Positions 1-6,766 of a DNA stretch of 10,881 nt are shown piece after piece (position 1 is the stretch's first letter; every line of letters starts with the position of its first letter). A program made the translations under genes and the position numbers. A model generated the notes under the pieces. It was not told the origin of the DNA, searched no databases, and saw only the letters and a list, made by a program, of their open reading frames with translations. Source of the DNA: Halobacteriovorax sp. (GTDB lineage Bacteria > Bdellovibrionota > Bacteriovoracia > Bacteriovoracales > Bacteriovoracaceae); assembly GCA_002686115.1 (NCBI GenBank), contig NZAF01000095.1, positions 1-10,881 of the forward strand. Direction: 5' to 3'.

Positions 1-135
1 ATCTTTATCATTATCAAAATCTTTATCATCAAGGATATCACCATCAAGAATTTCAACATCTGATACAACTTTAGTATCAACTCCTTGCTCTGATTGATCC
101 TTTTTGACGAGATCTTTTTGTTTCTTTTTATTCAT
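1..135 (-). CDS. Unrecognised protein, N-terminal 45 codons only (runs off left edge)
   Basis: The reading frame opens at an ATG (complement of 133-135) and stays open to the window edge, so only the first 45 residues are visible. They begin with a lysine-rich stretch (MNKKKQKDLVKK) and become very acidic, with many Asp residues in DGD, DD, DKD and DND clusters. There is no hydrophobic signal segment in this part, so a cytoplasmic location or a cytoplasmic N-terminal tail is most likely. An AAGG ribosome-binding sequence lies about five bases upstream of the ATG. The start lies only 18 bases after the stop of the 568-residue gene on the same strand, so the two are probably co-transcribed. Function is unknown; the visible part is low in complexity and would not identify a family. 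Confidence 0.65.
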   Translation of the reverse strand, partial: MNKKKQKDLVKKDQSEQGVDTKVVSDVEILDGDILDDKDFDNDKD

Positions 136-153
136 GGAAGCCTTATATCACAA

Positions 154-1860
154 TTATTGACTATTTTCCAATGTATCTAATCTTTCTGATGATTGATAAA
201 GCTTCTCTTTTTCCAACTCTCGCCTCATGCCAGACAACATCAATCTTCTATTTTTCAAATAGATTAATGCAAAATTACCAATATGCAACTTAACTGGAAT
301 GGTAATAAAGCGACTTTGGTTTTTATTTCCATCTTTAAAATTAAGATCTTGCCTTCCCATGATTTGGTTGCGAAAGTCTGATAAGACTAGTTTTTTTAAA
401 GAAACATTTATTAAATACTTTTTAATAAAGTCATCTGTTTTATTGAGATTATCTTCAATGTAACTCATCAATAAAAGATCAAGTTGTCGAATTTTGTCTT
501 TATTATCAGGCCAGTTACGAAGGTACTCTTTATGAAGATAAATGATATCTCTTTTTGGCATTCTTAAATCAAAATCAAGCTTTAATTTATTACCTCTATA
601 GAAAGCTTCATCAAACTCTCCAGAGGTTAGATCTAAATTAATTTCCATTTTAAAATAATAATCATTTTGAAAATAATCTTTAGGAACAATCTTTAATGTA
701 AGCATGTCTTCAAACTTTGCTTCCTTAGTTTTCTCTTTAATCAATTCATGTGCCCACGTTGTCCAAAATGCATCAATAGAGCTTTCAACAAGATCACGAT
801 ATTCTTTTGCATTATTAGGCCATAGACCAAAATTTGGCATTTTTGTCAAAGATGACAAAAAGTAATTTACAGCATTCACCTGTGTTTCATTATCAAGTTC
901 AGATAGTTTTTCAACAGATTTAGAAGCACGGGGCTCTTTCTCAAATTCTTTTTTATAAAAATTTTCACAATATAAATTTTCAAGATCTTTTTTAAGCCCA
1001 TTACTTCCAAGAGACTTTGGAAAGTCTAATCTAAACTGTGATTGTGACTTTTTTCTACAGATAATACCATCACAATGAACTTTTAATGTTGTCGTATCTT
1101 TTCTTGTTACAATATTTTCAAAATTTCTAGATACATCAATGACTTCACCACTCATTGACTTTATAACTTCACCCATTATCGCTGGATTTGTAATATAGGG
1201 CCTTAACAGTCTAGGATATTCATATGACTGTCCCCATGTACAAGCAGCTTTAAACATATCAAGAGAAGTCATAAGCTTTTTTAAGTATAATTTCTCCCTA
1301 GATATTCTATTACTAAATGCTTTATCAATGAGATTATTATCAAAGTCTTTAAAACCGTGATACATATTATAATTTTCTTCTTCACTCATTTTATATCGGT
1401 TTAAAAGAAGATACCGTATTCTACGATGACTAATGACAGAAATATTTTTTGAACAACGATTGTTAATCGCATTATCAACAATACTATTATACTCATCTTC
1501 AGTAAGATTTAGCTTCTTTGCGTAATAAGGTATATTTAACATAGCAAGATCAATCATTTTATATTGAAGAGTAGCAATCATGGAGTTTAAAACCTGTTCT
1601 TTTATCCATCGATCTTGGTAATTAACCTCATAAGCTTTTTTACAAGTTTCCTCTATTCTTTTTCCTTCTTGAAAAATTTTTCTATAATATCTAATGGGCC
1701 CTATAACTTCAGGGTTAAGAACTTCGATTTGCTTGTCTCTAAGTTCTTTAATCGTCTTGTATATTGGACTATTATATACTGCTAAACTTTCATAGGTATC
1801 ACTACCCATGGCAAAGAATGAAGAGATAAAACTTAATAAGACAATGTAAACTGACTTCAT
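154..1860 (-). CDS. Exported protein of unknown function, 568 aa
   Basis: I do not recognise this protein. Residues 1-17 form a typical signal peptide: Met-Lys, then a hydrophobic core (VYIVLLSFISSFF), then a small-residue cleavage region (FA, then MGS). It is therefore probably exported to the periplasm or outer membrane. The mature part is rich in Lys, Glu, Asp, Leu, Tyr and Asn, and appears mainly helical up to about residue 390. From about 400 on it shows alternating beta-like stretches (YYFKMEINLDL, KLKLDFDLRM, FITIPVKLHIGNFALIYL) before a charged helical tail. Six cysteines are scattered (73, 136, 207, 263, 268, 298); C263 and C268 (CDGIIC) are close enough to pair. No catalytic motif or internal repeat was found. 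The gene is divergent from the TPR-like gene and leads into the partial gene on the left. Its upstream region has a weak FliA-like promoter ending seven bases before the ATG. Confidence 0.85.
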   Translation of the reverse strand: MKSVYIVLLSFISSFFAMGSDTYESLAVYNSPIYKTIKELRDKQIEVLNPEVIGPIRYYRKIFQEGKRIEETCKKAYEVNYQDRWIKEQVLNSMIATLQYKMIDLAMLNIPYYAKKLNLTEDEYNSIVDNAINNRCSKNISVISHRRIRYLLLNRYKMSEEENYNMYHGFKDFDNNLIDKAFSNRISREKLYLKKLMTSLDMFKAACTWGQSYEYPRLLRPYITNPAIMGEVIKSMSGEVIDVSRNFENIVTRKDTTTLKVHCDGIICRKKSQSQFRLDFPKSLGSNGLKKDLENLYCENFYKKEFEKEPRASKSVEKLSELDNETQVNAVNYFLSSLTKMPNFGLWPNNAKEYRDLVESSIDAFWTTWAHELIKEKTKEAKFEDMLTLKIVPKDYFQNDYYFKMEINLDLTSGEFDEAFYRGNKLKLDFDLRMPKRDIIYLHKEYLRNWPDNKDKIRQLDLLLMSYIEDNLNKTDDFIKKYLINVSLKKLVLSDFRNQIMGRQDLNFKDGNKNQSRFITIPVKLHIGNFALIYLKNRRLMLSGMRRELEKEKLYQSSERLDTLENSQ

Positions 1861-1867
1861 ACTTCAC

Positions 1868-1894
1868 ATATCGAATATATGAGTTAAATATTAA
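1868..1894 (-). promoter_or_regulatory. Weak FliA (sigma28)-like promoter for the 568-aa gene
   Basis: Read on the minus strand, TTAATATT (1894-1887), an 11-base spacer and TTCGATAT (1875-1868) follow the layout of the FliA consensus TAAAGTTT-N11-GCCGATAA. They match 10 of 16 consensus bases (5 in each box). The -10-like box ends 7 bases before the ATG at 1860, almost the same geometry as the stronger site on the other strand. On its own the match is marginal in AT-rich DNA; the shared geometry is the main reason to list it. Confidence 0.3.
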
Positions 1895-1923
1895 GAAATA
1901 TTCCACCTAAACGATTGAAAATA

Positions 1924-1950
1924 TAATGTTTGGACTAAAAAAGCCGATAT
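1924..1950 (+). promoter_or_regulatory. FliA (sigma28)-type promoter for the TPR-like gene
   Basis: TAATGTTT (1924-1931), exactly 11 bases, then GCCGATAT (1943-1950) match the flagellar sigma factor consensus TAAAGTTT-N11-GCCGATAA at 14 of 16 bases with the canonical spacer. The -10 box ends six bases before the ATG at 1957, so transcription should start within a few bases of the start codon and give a leaderless or nearly leaderless mRNA. This agrees with the absence of a clear Shine-Dalgarno sequence before that ATG. A TATAAT at 1922-1927 overlaps the -35 box but has no good sigma70 -35 partner. Confidence 0.7.
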
Positions 1951-1956
1951 TCAAGT

Positions 1957-3351
1957 ATGATGTTAAGATTTTTACTCATATCCCTAGTCTTTCACTCAGT
2001 CTTTGCCAAATTAAAAGACTTAGACCCTTTGATTGACTGGTCTATTTTAACTGAAAATGAAGCCGAATATTTCAGGTTAAAAGATGGACTAAAAAAACAA
2101 GAAAATCTTATTAAACTCTTTCAAGAAGTAAAAATATTTATGTTAAGAGGTGAGATCACAAAAGCATTAAAAAGATTAGAAGAGCTTAAAATAAAGTATA
2201 ATGACGAAGAAGTAAGACGAGTCATATCTTTTTTAGAAGCGAAGTCATATTTTATTCTTGGTGAATTTGATAAGGCAAAAAATATATTACAAGATAACTC
2301 ACTTTATACTCAAAATACATATTTCAGGCATACATGCTACCTTGATTACTTAACTTCTATAAATGTAGATGTTGAAAAATCTATTGTTGGAATTGAAAGA
2401 TGTGTACGATTAAATTTTGTCGAATTAAATACGGATTCAAACTGGCTAACTTATATAAATGATCACATATTAGATAGGAACTTAAATCCTGACTATTTTA
2501 AAACATTGCTACTAAAGGCTAAGCAATTTACAAAGTACAAAGAAGTTGAATCATGGCTTAAACTAGGAATCTATTTCAACTATGAAAACTTAATAGTGAA
2601 ATCACTAACAACTCTACCTAGTATTGCAATTTTAAATGACGAACTTAGAACTTTAGTGGCCTATAATCTTTATAATTCAAATAACGAAGTTGAAGCATCA
2701 AAATTCATAGATGATATTAAAAACACAAATGCCTTCTACCTAAAGTCACTTTTGGAACTTAAGAATGATAATTTAAAGGTGGCCCATGCTCATCTATTAA
2801 GTGCCTATCAAAGAAAAAAATTCTCAGTAAATATTAACCAGCTTCTCCTTTCAACTTCATGGATTAATGAAGATTATAAGAATGCAAGATATGCACTAAA
2901 TAAACTTATACCTATGAAGGACTATAGAATTCATCAATATATCCTCAATACGACACTTGTTTATAAAGAAAATTCTTTTTTTAGAGCAGAAAAAGAAGTT
3001 GATTTTCTAACACTAGCATATATGGAAAATTTACCTTTTGAAGGAAATATTCTAGCTACGAATATATATCTTAACACCCAAAATAATTCATGGAAGAGAA
3101 CTTCTGGAGATGCATGTAAGAGTTTTGACCCACTTAACTGCTGGATAAATATGCAATCGATCATATGGGAAGATTATTCAGCTCATTATAAGAAAAAAAC
3201 TAATAATGAATGGAATTTCCGCTACAATGAAAATTTAAACAATCTACTCGTAAAAAAAGAAGCCTTTGAAGACTCTATCTTCATTAACCAAGAAGACATC
3301 GAGGAATTAGATATTTTAGATGATCCAAAGATGGGCGAAATAGAATATTAA
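1957..3351 (+). CDS. Exported TPR-like helical-repeat protein, 464 aa
   Basis: Residues 1-17 are a clear signal peptide: a hydrophobic core LRFLLISLVF ending in SVFA, with a type I cleavage site before KLKDLD. The mature protein is likely periplasmic. It looks all-helical, with repeated pairs of amphipathic helices resembling tetratricopeptide repeats. The clearest lie around residues 66-117 (GEITKALKRLEEL, then EAKSYFILGEFDKAKNIL) and 259-320 (LKSLLELKNDNLKVAHAHL, then INEDYKNARYALNKL). The C-terminal 30 residues are acidic. Cysteines occur as pairs C127/C149 and C387/C395, which could form disulfides in the periplasm. No catalytic motif is seen, so a scaffold or protein-interaction role is likely but the partner is unknown. 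The first of two adjacent ATGs was taken; no SD is present, and a FliA-type promoter abuts the start. The coding end overlaps the convergent FecR-domain gene by 4 bases. Confidence 0.85.
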   Translation: MMLRFLLISLVFHSVFAKLKDLDPLIDWSILTENEAEYFRLKDGLKKQENLIKLFQEVKIFMLRGEITKALKRLEELKIKYNDEEVRRVISFLEAKSYFILGEFDKAKNILQDNSLYTQNTYFRHTCYLDYLTSINVDVEKSIVGIERCVRLNFVELNTDSNWLTYINDHILDRNLNPDYFKTLLLKAKQFTKYKEVESWLKLGIYFNYENLIVKSLTTLPSIAILNDELRTLVAYNLYNSNNEVEASKFIDDIKNTNAFYLKSLLELKNDNLKVAHAHLLSAYQRKKFSVNINQLLLSTSWINEDYKNARYALNKLIPMKDYRIHQYILNTTLVYKENSFFRAEKEVDFLTLAYMENLPFEGNILATNIYLNTQNNSWKRTSGDACKSFDPLNCWINMQSIIWEDYSAHYKKKTNNEWNFRYNENLNNLLVKKEAFEDSIFINQEDIEELDILDDPKMGEIEY

Positions 3352-5195
3352 AAAGAATACCCATACTGAAAAGATAAACCAACTTCCCTATTAGTAATCT
3401 CTGCAAAATAATCATTGTTTCTCACATCAAAAAATTGCTCATCTAAAAAGAGAGAAAGATTTAATTGATGTGATCTAGAAAGATGATAGATCGTCCCGAC
3501 TCTAGCATCAAAACCAAAACCATTTTTCACAGTGATAGCACTATCTGTTTTATGAAAATTAGTTTTTAGATAAAAATTAGTATAAAAATGAAACTTATTA
3601 ATATATGCAATATCATACTGAACACCAAGCTTTACATTATTAAGAGTAACAATTGCAAGGTTTGCAGAACTCAAATTAGAGCCATCATAATCAGGAACTA
3701 ACTCTTCTCTAATTTCAACGAAACTAGAAAGAAACAACCTAGAACTTAAATAATAATCAAGACCTACAGAGAGTGAGAAAAGCTGGTTTCCAGGCTTAAC
3801 ATATCTCTTGTTTCCATTGTTATTACCAGTTCCTCTAATTCCTAATCCTAATCTAGGTCTATATTTTCCGTTTCCCCTAAGTAACCATTGAAGCTCGACA
3901 AAACTAGCATCATTAAAAGTTTCAGCATTATTTGAAGTTAGAGAATTACTCTGCTCATCTACCTCTAAGTCATATGCACCAAAAGAAAACAAAAGATGAT
4001 CTTTAGAAAATCTTTCACGTAAAGTAAGTGGATCAAATTTGGCTTCTATTTTTTTATTATCTTTTGAAATAATAACGTCAGTTTTCATTTCACTATTTAA
4101 AGCTTTAGAAATTGCCTTTAACTTTAAAAGCTCACCTTTTGAAACATTGCTATTCTTACTGACGACAAAACCCTCTTTTGGATCGAGAGATAATCCTTTA
4201 GGTGAGACATAATCACCTGTAACAGAATCAAGATCTCCTATAGATCTGGCAACATAAACCCCTTTTCTCTCATCAAAGATTGAATTCTTTCCAGGTGGTA
4301 CATAGAGACCTGTCGACATATCAATTACACCACCAGACTTGGGTGCATAATCGCCAGTATTCTTATCATAATACCCTTCTAGTGGTGCAACCTGATCTGC
4401 TTGCGGCAAAAGTCCAAGTCCTTTTGCATCAGCAATATCCCTTCTTATAGGTCTCTCACTATTTTCTAAGGTCTTATTTGCGTAAAGTAACGTAAGCTGC
4501 ACTGGTGAAATCTTTACAGGCTTAGACACCTTTTGATGAGCTCCAACAGTAACTGAAAATTGCCCCGCTTTTACAACTTCAGGCGTTCTTCTATTGATAA
4601 GATCTTCAACTTCATCCGTTCCTATAACAGGGACTTTATAATTAGTTTTAATAACCTTAACTTCATTGTCTCTTGTTCTTTGATATCTAGTAGATGTTTT
4701 ATTCTTATACTTAATATCCTCTTCTTTGATTTTTGCCATGGCAACTTCACCATTAAAAGTTAAGAGGTTCGTCATTTTATTTTCGGGGTTATAGATAGTT
4801 TGAAACTCTGTTCCCCTAACTCCAAGCGCAGCAGTTCTTGTTGTAATATAAAGACTCTTATTCTTATTTTTTTCAACCTTAGTTCTTAATCGACCTTTTA
4901 AAAGTGATAAAATACTACCTGACTCATTAGCACTATAAGAGAGAACCATTTTACTCCTAGGCCCTACAGTAACCTTTGAGTCATCGCTAAGCCTTAGTAT
5001 GACATAACTTCTTTTTCCTGTTACTAAAGATGTATCTTGTGGAACCTTATCACCAACTTTAACAATCTTAGCTGACATTGCTCCAGGAAGAAGCTTAGTT
5101 GCCTTTCCTTTAACAGTGAGAACTGTAGCAAAATCAGTTGCAGCAAAAGATATTGAAGTTAATAAAAAACAAAATAAAGTAAAAAGATTAGACAT
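3348..5195 (-). CDS. Exported FecR-domain protein with repeats and a predicted C-terminal outer-membrane beta-barrel, 615 aa
   Basis: Numbered from the preferred ATG at 5195. Residues 1-18 are a signal peptide ending in SFA. Residues about 22-155 are a FecR domain, with the family's usual order: D-x-V after an N-terminal strand, TGKRSYVILRLSDDSKVTVGP, LLKGRLRTKV, and the core T-x-A-ALGVRGTEF (119-131). A positively charged linker contains a second short motif, VVKAGQFSVTVG. Residues 274-348 hold five repeats of about 15 residues. From about 399 to the end the sequence alternates hydrophobic and polar residues in roughly ten beta-strand-like segments and finishes VGLSFQYGYSF, a terminal Phe with aromatic alternation typical of BAM-inserted outer-membrane barrels. 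FecR domains are usually periplasmic signalling or ligand-binding modules; no sigma factor or TonB receptor gene adjoins this one. A GTG at 5237 would add 14 residues but lies upstream of the predicted promoter -10, and only the 5195 ATG has a well-placed AGGA. Confidence 0.8.
   Translation of the reverse strand: MSNLFTLFCFLLTSISFAATDFATVLTVKGKATKLLPGAMSAKIVKVGDKVPQDTSLVTGKRSYVILRLSDDSKVTVGPRSKMVLSYSANESGSILSLLKGRLRTKVEKNKNKSLYITTRTAALGVRGTEFQTIYNPENKMTNLLTFNGEVAMAKIKEEDIKYKNKTSTRYQRTRDNEVKVIKTNYKVPVIGTDEVEDLINRRTPEVVKAGQFSVTVGAHQKVSKPVKISPVQLTLLYANKTLENSERPIRRDIADAKGLGLLPQADQVAPLEGYYDKNTGDYAPKSGGVIDMSTGLYVPPGKNSIFDERKGVYVARSIGDLDSVTGDYVSPKGLSLDPKEGFVVSKNSNVSKGELLKLKAISKALNSEMKTDVIISKDNKKIEAKFDPLTLRERFSKDHLLFSFGAYDLEVDEQSNSLTSNNAETFNDASFVELQWLLRGNGKYRPRLGLGIRGTGNNNGNKRYVKPGNQLFSLSVGLDYYLSSRLFLSSFVEIREELVPDYDGSNLSSANLAIVTLNNVKLGVQYDIAYINKFHFYTNFYLKTNFHKTDSAITVKNGFGFDARVGTIYHLSRSHQLNLSLFLDEQFFDVRNNDYFAEITNREVGLSFQYGYSF
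4152..4376 (-). repeat. Five tandem ~15-residue repeats (YxxxTGxY type) in the FecR-domain protein
   Basis: Between the FecR domain and the barrel-like region the protein repeats a short unit: YYDKNTGDYAP, VIDMSTGLYVPP, SIFDERKGVYVA, DLDSVTGDYVSP and LSLDPKEGFVVS. Each has hydrophobic-x-Asp, then TG or an equivalent KG/EG, then an aromatic residue (Tyr or Phe) and Val/Ala. Unit length is 14-16 residues. The DNA of the units differs clearly, so this is an old, selected protein repeat and not recent slippage. Role unknown; a beta-hairpin or peptidoglycan/surface-binding spacer is possible. Confidence 0.75.
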
Positions 5196-5205
5196 CCTTG
5201 ATCCT
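5196..5205 (-). promoter_or_regulatory. Ribosome binding site deciding the FecR-gene start
   Basis: On the minus strand AGGA is followed by six bases (TCAAGG) and the ATG at 5195. The alternative upstream GTG (5237) has only an AT-rich leader with a poor SD, so the 615-residue form is preferred. Confidence 0.6.
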
Positions 5206-5229
5206 ATCATTAGAAATTTTAATAGTGAT

Positions 5230-5258
5230 ATTTTCACTTAGAATCAAGATAAGGTCAA
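5230..5258 (-). promoter_or_regulatory. Possible sigma70-type promoter for the FecR-domain gene
   Basis: Minus strand: TTGACC (5258-5253, 5 of 6 to TTGACA), a 17-base spacer, then GAAAAT (5235-5230, 4 of 6 to TATAAT). It lies in the 76-base gap after the spoVR stop. It would start transcription near 5223, leaving a leader of about 28 bases with the AGGA. Read-through from the spoVR cluster is also possible because I see no strong terminator in the gap. Confidence 0.4.
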
Positions 5259-5271
5259 TAAATTACAGCAG

Positions 5272-6756
5272 TTATTTACTCTCGCTTGTCTCTGAAATTT
5301 CTTTTCCATCAAAAGAGATAATCTTATTAACACCTTCAACTTGCGTGGTGATAGAGACACCTCTTTTCCAAACTTTATATAAGTTCCTAAGGGTTTCATT
5401 AGTCATACCAACATCTAAATCAACACCTTGATGCACGTGTCTAAGAAGAAGGTCACCTCTATTCTTATAGTTTGCGGATTCAATCTCAATAACGGGATTT
5501 CCAAAATTTGTAAGCTGTTGCAGTAACTTTGCCTTAATTGTTTCGAAATCCCTGGAATCAATCTCATTTCTTCCAGTACGAGGATTATATTTATAAGTAA
5601 ATAGTTGCATTCTTTCACAAAACTCTTGAGTGAAGAATTCATCTATAAAGGTAATATCATTATGAGATTTACGAATACTAAAGATCTTCTCTTTTCCAAG
5701 TTTAGTATCCTTGTTCCAATTTTGTTTTTCAGACATATTGTTACACTCTAGATAATCCTTACCAAACTTACCTGTGTCCCAGCGATATTCAATATCTCTA
5801 AACAGCTCAATTCCAATTCGATACGGATTTATATTTTGTGCATTCATGGCCATAACACCTGAGTGAACATCAGCATAATCAAATATTTCACTAGACCTTA
5901 AAGCTTTATTAGTAAGGATTTTAGAGTGCCAGTAACTGGCCCAACCTTCATTCATAATTTTAGTGATTCTCTGAGGTAGAAAGTAATAAGCTTCCTCTCT
6001 TAAAAGCCCTATGATATCAGCTTCCCACTCTTCAATAGGAGCATAGTCCATAAGAAAGCGCATGATATCACGACCACCTCTGATTTCTTCATCTAATTTA
6101 TCAAGAGGATTTTCATCTTTTAAAACTTTTTCAACCTCTTCAGGCTTTCCAATCTTGGAGCGCATGAATGACTTTAAAGCTTGAGAGCGATCATCTTTGA
6201 TATCAACTTCTTCTTGATCTGTATCAAAAGTTGCATTTGGTTTTACAAGCTCAAGCATGTCTATAAGATTTTCAAAAGAAAGCACTGTATCGATAAAGTT
6301 TTCGACTCTCTCTACACCGTACTTTTCCATATAGCGACGTATTTTTGTTCCATGATTTGCCATCACATCCATCATTTTTCTATTAGTAGATGAAAACCAA
6401 GCATTATTCTTGAAAAAGTCCGCATGGCCATAAACATGTGCCATAACGAGCTTTTGATCAACAAAACGATTAGAACTTAAAAGATAGGCATAACAAGGAT
6501 CTGTATTGATAACAAGCTCATAGATTTTTTGAAATCCATAAGTATTTCCCTTATTGAGCTGGTCATATTCCATACCAAAACGCCAGTGAGGATACCTCGT
6601 AGGAAAACCACCATTTGCTGCTAGGATACAAACCGTATCGTAATTACATATTTCAAACATGACGGGATAAAATGTAAGGCCATAATCAGTAGCATAACCC
6701 AATATTTCATCTCTTAAACTTGCTAATTCACCTGTTAAAGGTTTTGTTCTATTCAT
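5272..6756 (-). CDS. spoVR: SpoVR family protein (YcgB-like), 494 aa
   Basis: The sequence carries the highly conserved SpoVR/YcgB blocks in order: YGLTFYPVMFEICNYD (25-40), GGFPTRYPHWRFGMEYDQL (49-67), INTDPCYAYLLSSN (84-97), KLVMAHVYGHADFFKNN (102-118), EEWEADIIGLLREEAYYFLP (242-261) and TKIMNEGWASYWHSKI (265-280). Length is in the normal range for the family (about 470-510). It was first linked to spore cortex formation in Bacillus but is widespread in non-sporulating bacteria next to prkA and yeaH, where the set is tied to stress and stationary-phase survival; its biochemical activity is not settled. H107, H111, E270 and H277 look like a metal-ligand pattern (inference). It is the last gene of the three-gene cluster: the start lies 10 bases after the yeaH stop, and its AAGG overlaps that stop codon, suggesting coupled translation. 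Probably cytoplasmic; no signal peptide. Confidence 0.95.
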   Translation of the reverse strand: MNRTKPLTGELASLRDEILGYATDYGLTFYPVMFEICNYDTVCILAANGGFPTRYPHWRFGMEYDQLNKGNTYGFQKIYELVINTDPCYAYLLSSNRFVDQKLVMAHVYGHADFFKNNAWFSSTNRKMMDVMANHGTKIRRYMEKYGVERVENFIDTVLSFENLIDMLELVKPNATFDTDQEEVDIKDDRSQALKSFMRSKIGKPEEVEKVLKDENPLDKLDEEIRGGRDIMRFLMDYAPIEEWEADIIGLLREEAYYFLPQRITKIMNEGWASYWHSKILTNKALRSSEIFDYADVHSGVMAMNAQNINPYRIGIELFRDIEYRWDTGKFGKDYLECNNMSEKQNWNKDTKLGKEKIFSIRKSHNDITFIDEFFTQEFCERMQLFTYKYNPRTGRNEIDSRDFETIKAKLLQQLTNFGNPVIEIESANYKNRGDLLLRHVHQGVDLDVGMTNETLRNLYKVWKRGVSITTQVEGVNKIISFDGKEISETSESK

Positions 6757-6766
6757 ACAACTAACC

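Noticed and set aside
1922..1927. TATAAT as a sigma70 -10 box for the TPR-like gene
   Set aside because: No -35 better than 2-3 matches sits 15-19 bases upstream, and it overlaps the -35 of the much better FliA-type site.
3331..3376. ATGGG/CCCAT as a terminator at the convergent junction
   Set aside because: Only five pairs with a loop over 25 bases and no T-run; not a credible intrinsic terminator.
5196..5237. GTG at 5237 as start of the FecR-domain protein
   Set aside because: It would put 14 residues before a good signal peptide, lacks a strong SD and overlaps the likely promoter; the ATG at 5195 has AGGA six bases away.
5250..5290. TAAAT/ATTTA hairpin after spoVR as a terminator
   Set aside because: A 5-bp all-AT stem with a 10-base loop and no following T-run would not terminate transcription.
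5198..5431. Plus-strand frame across the spoVR 3' end and the spoVR-FecR gap
   Set aside because: It is antisense to spoVR's conserved reading frame, has no usable ribosome-binding sequence and no family resemblance.
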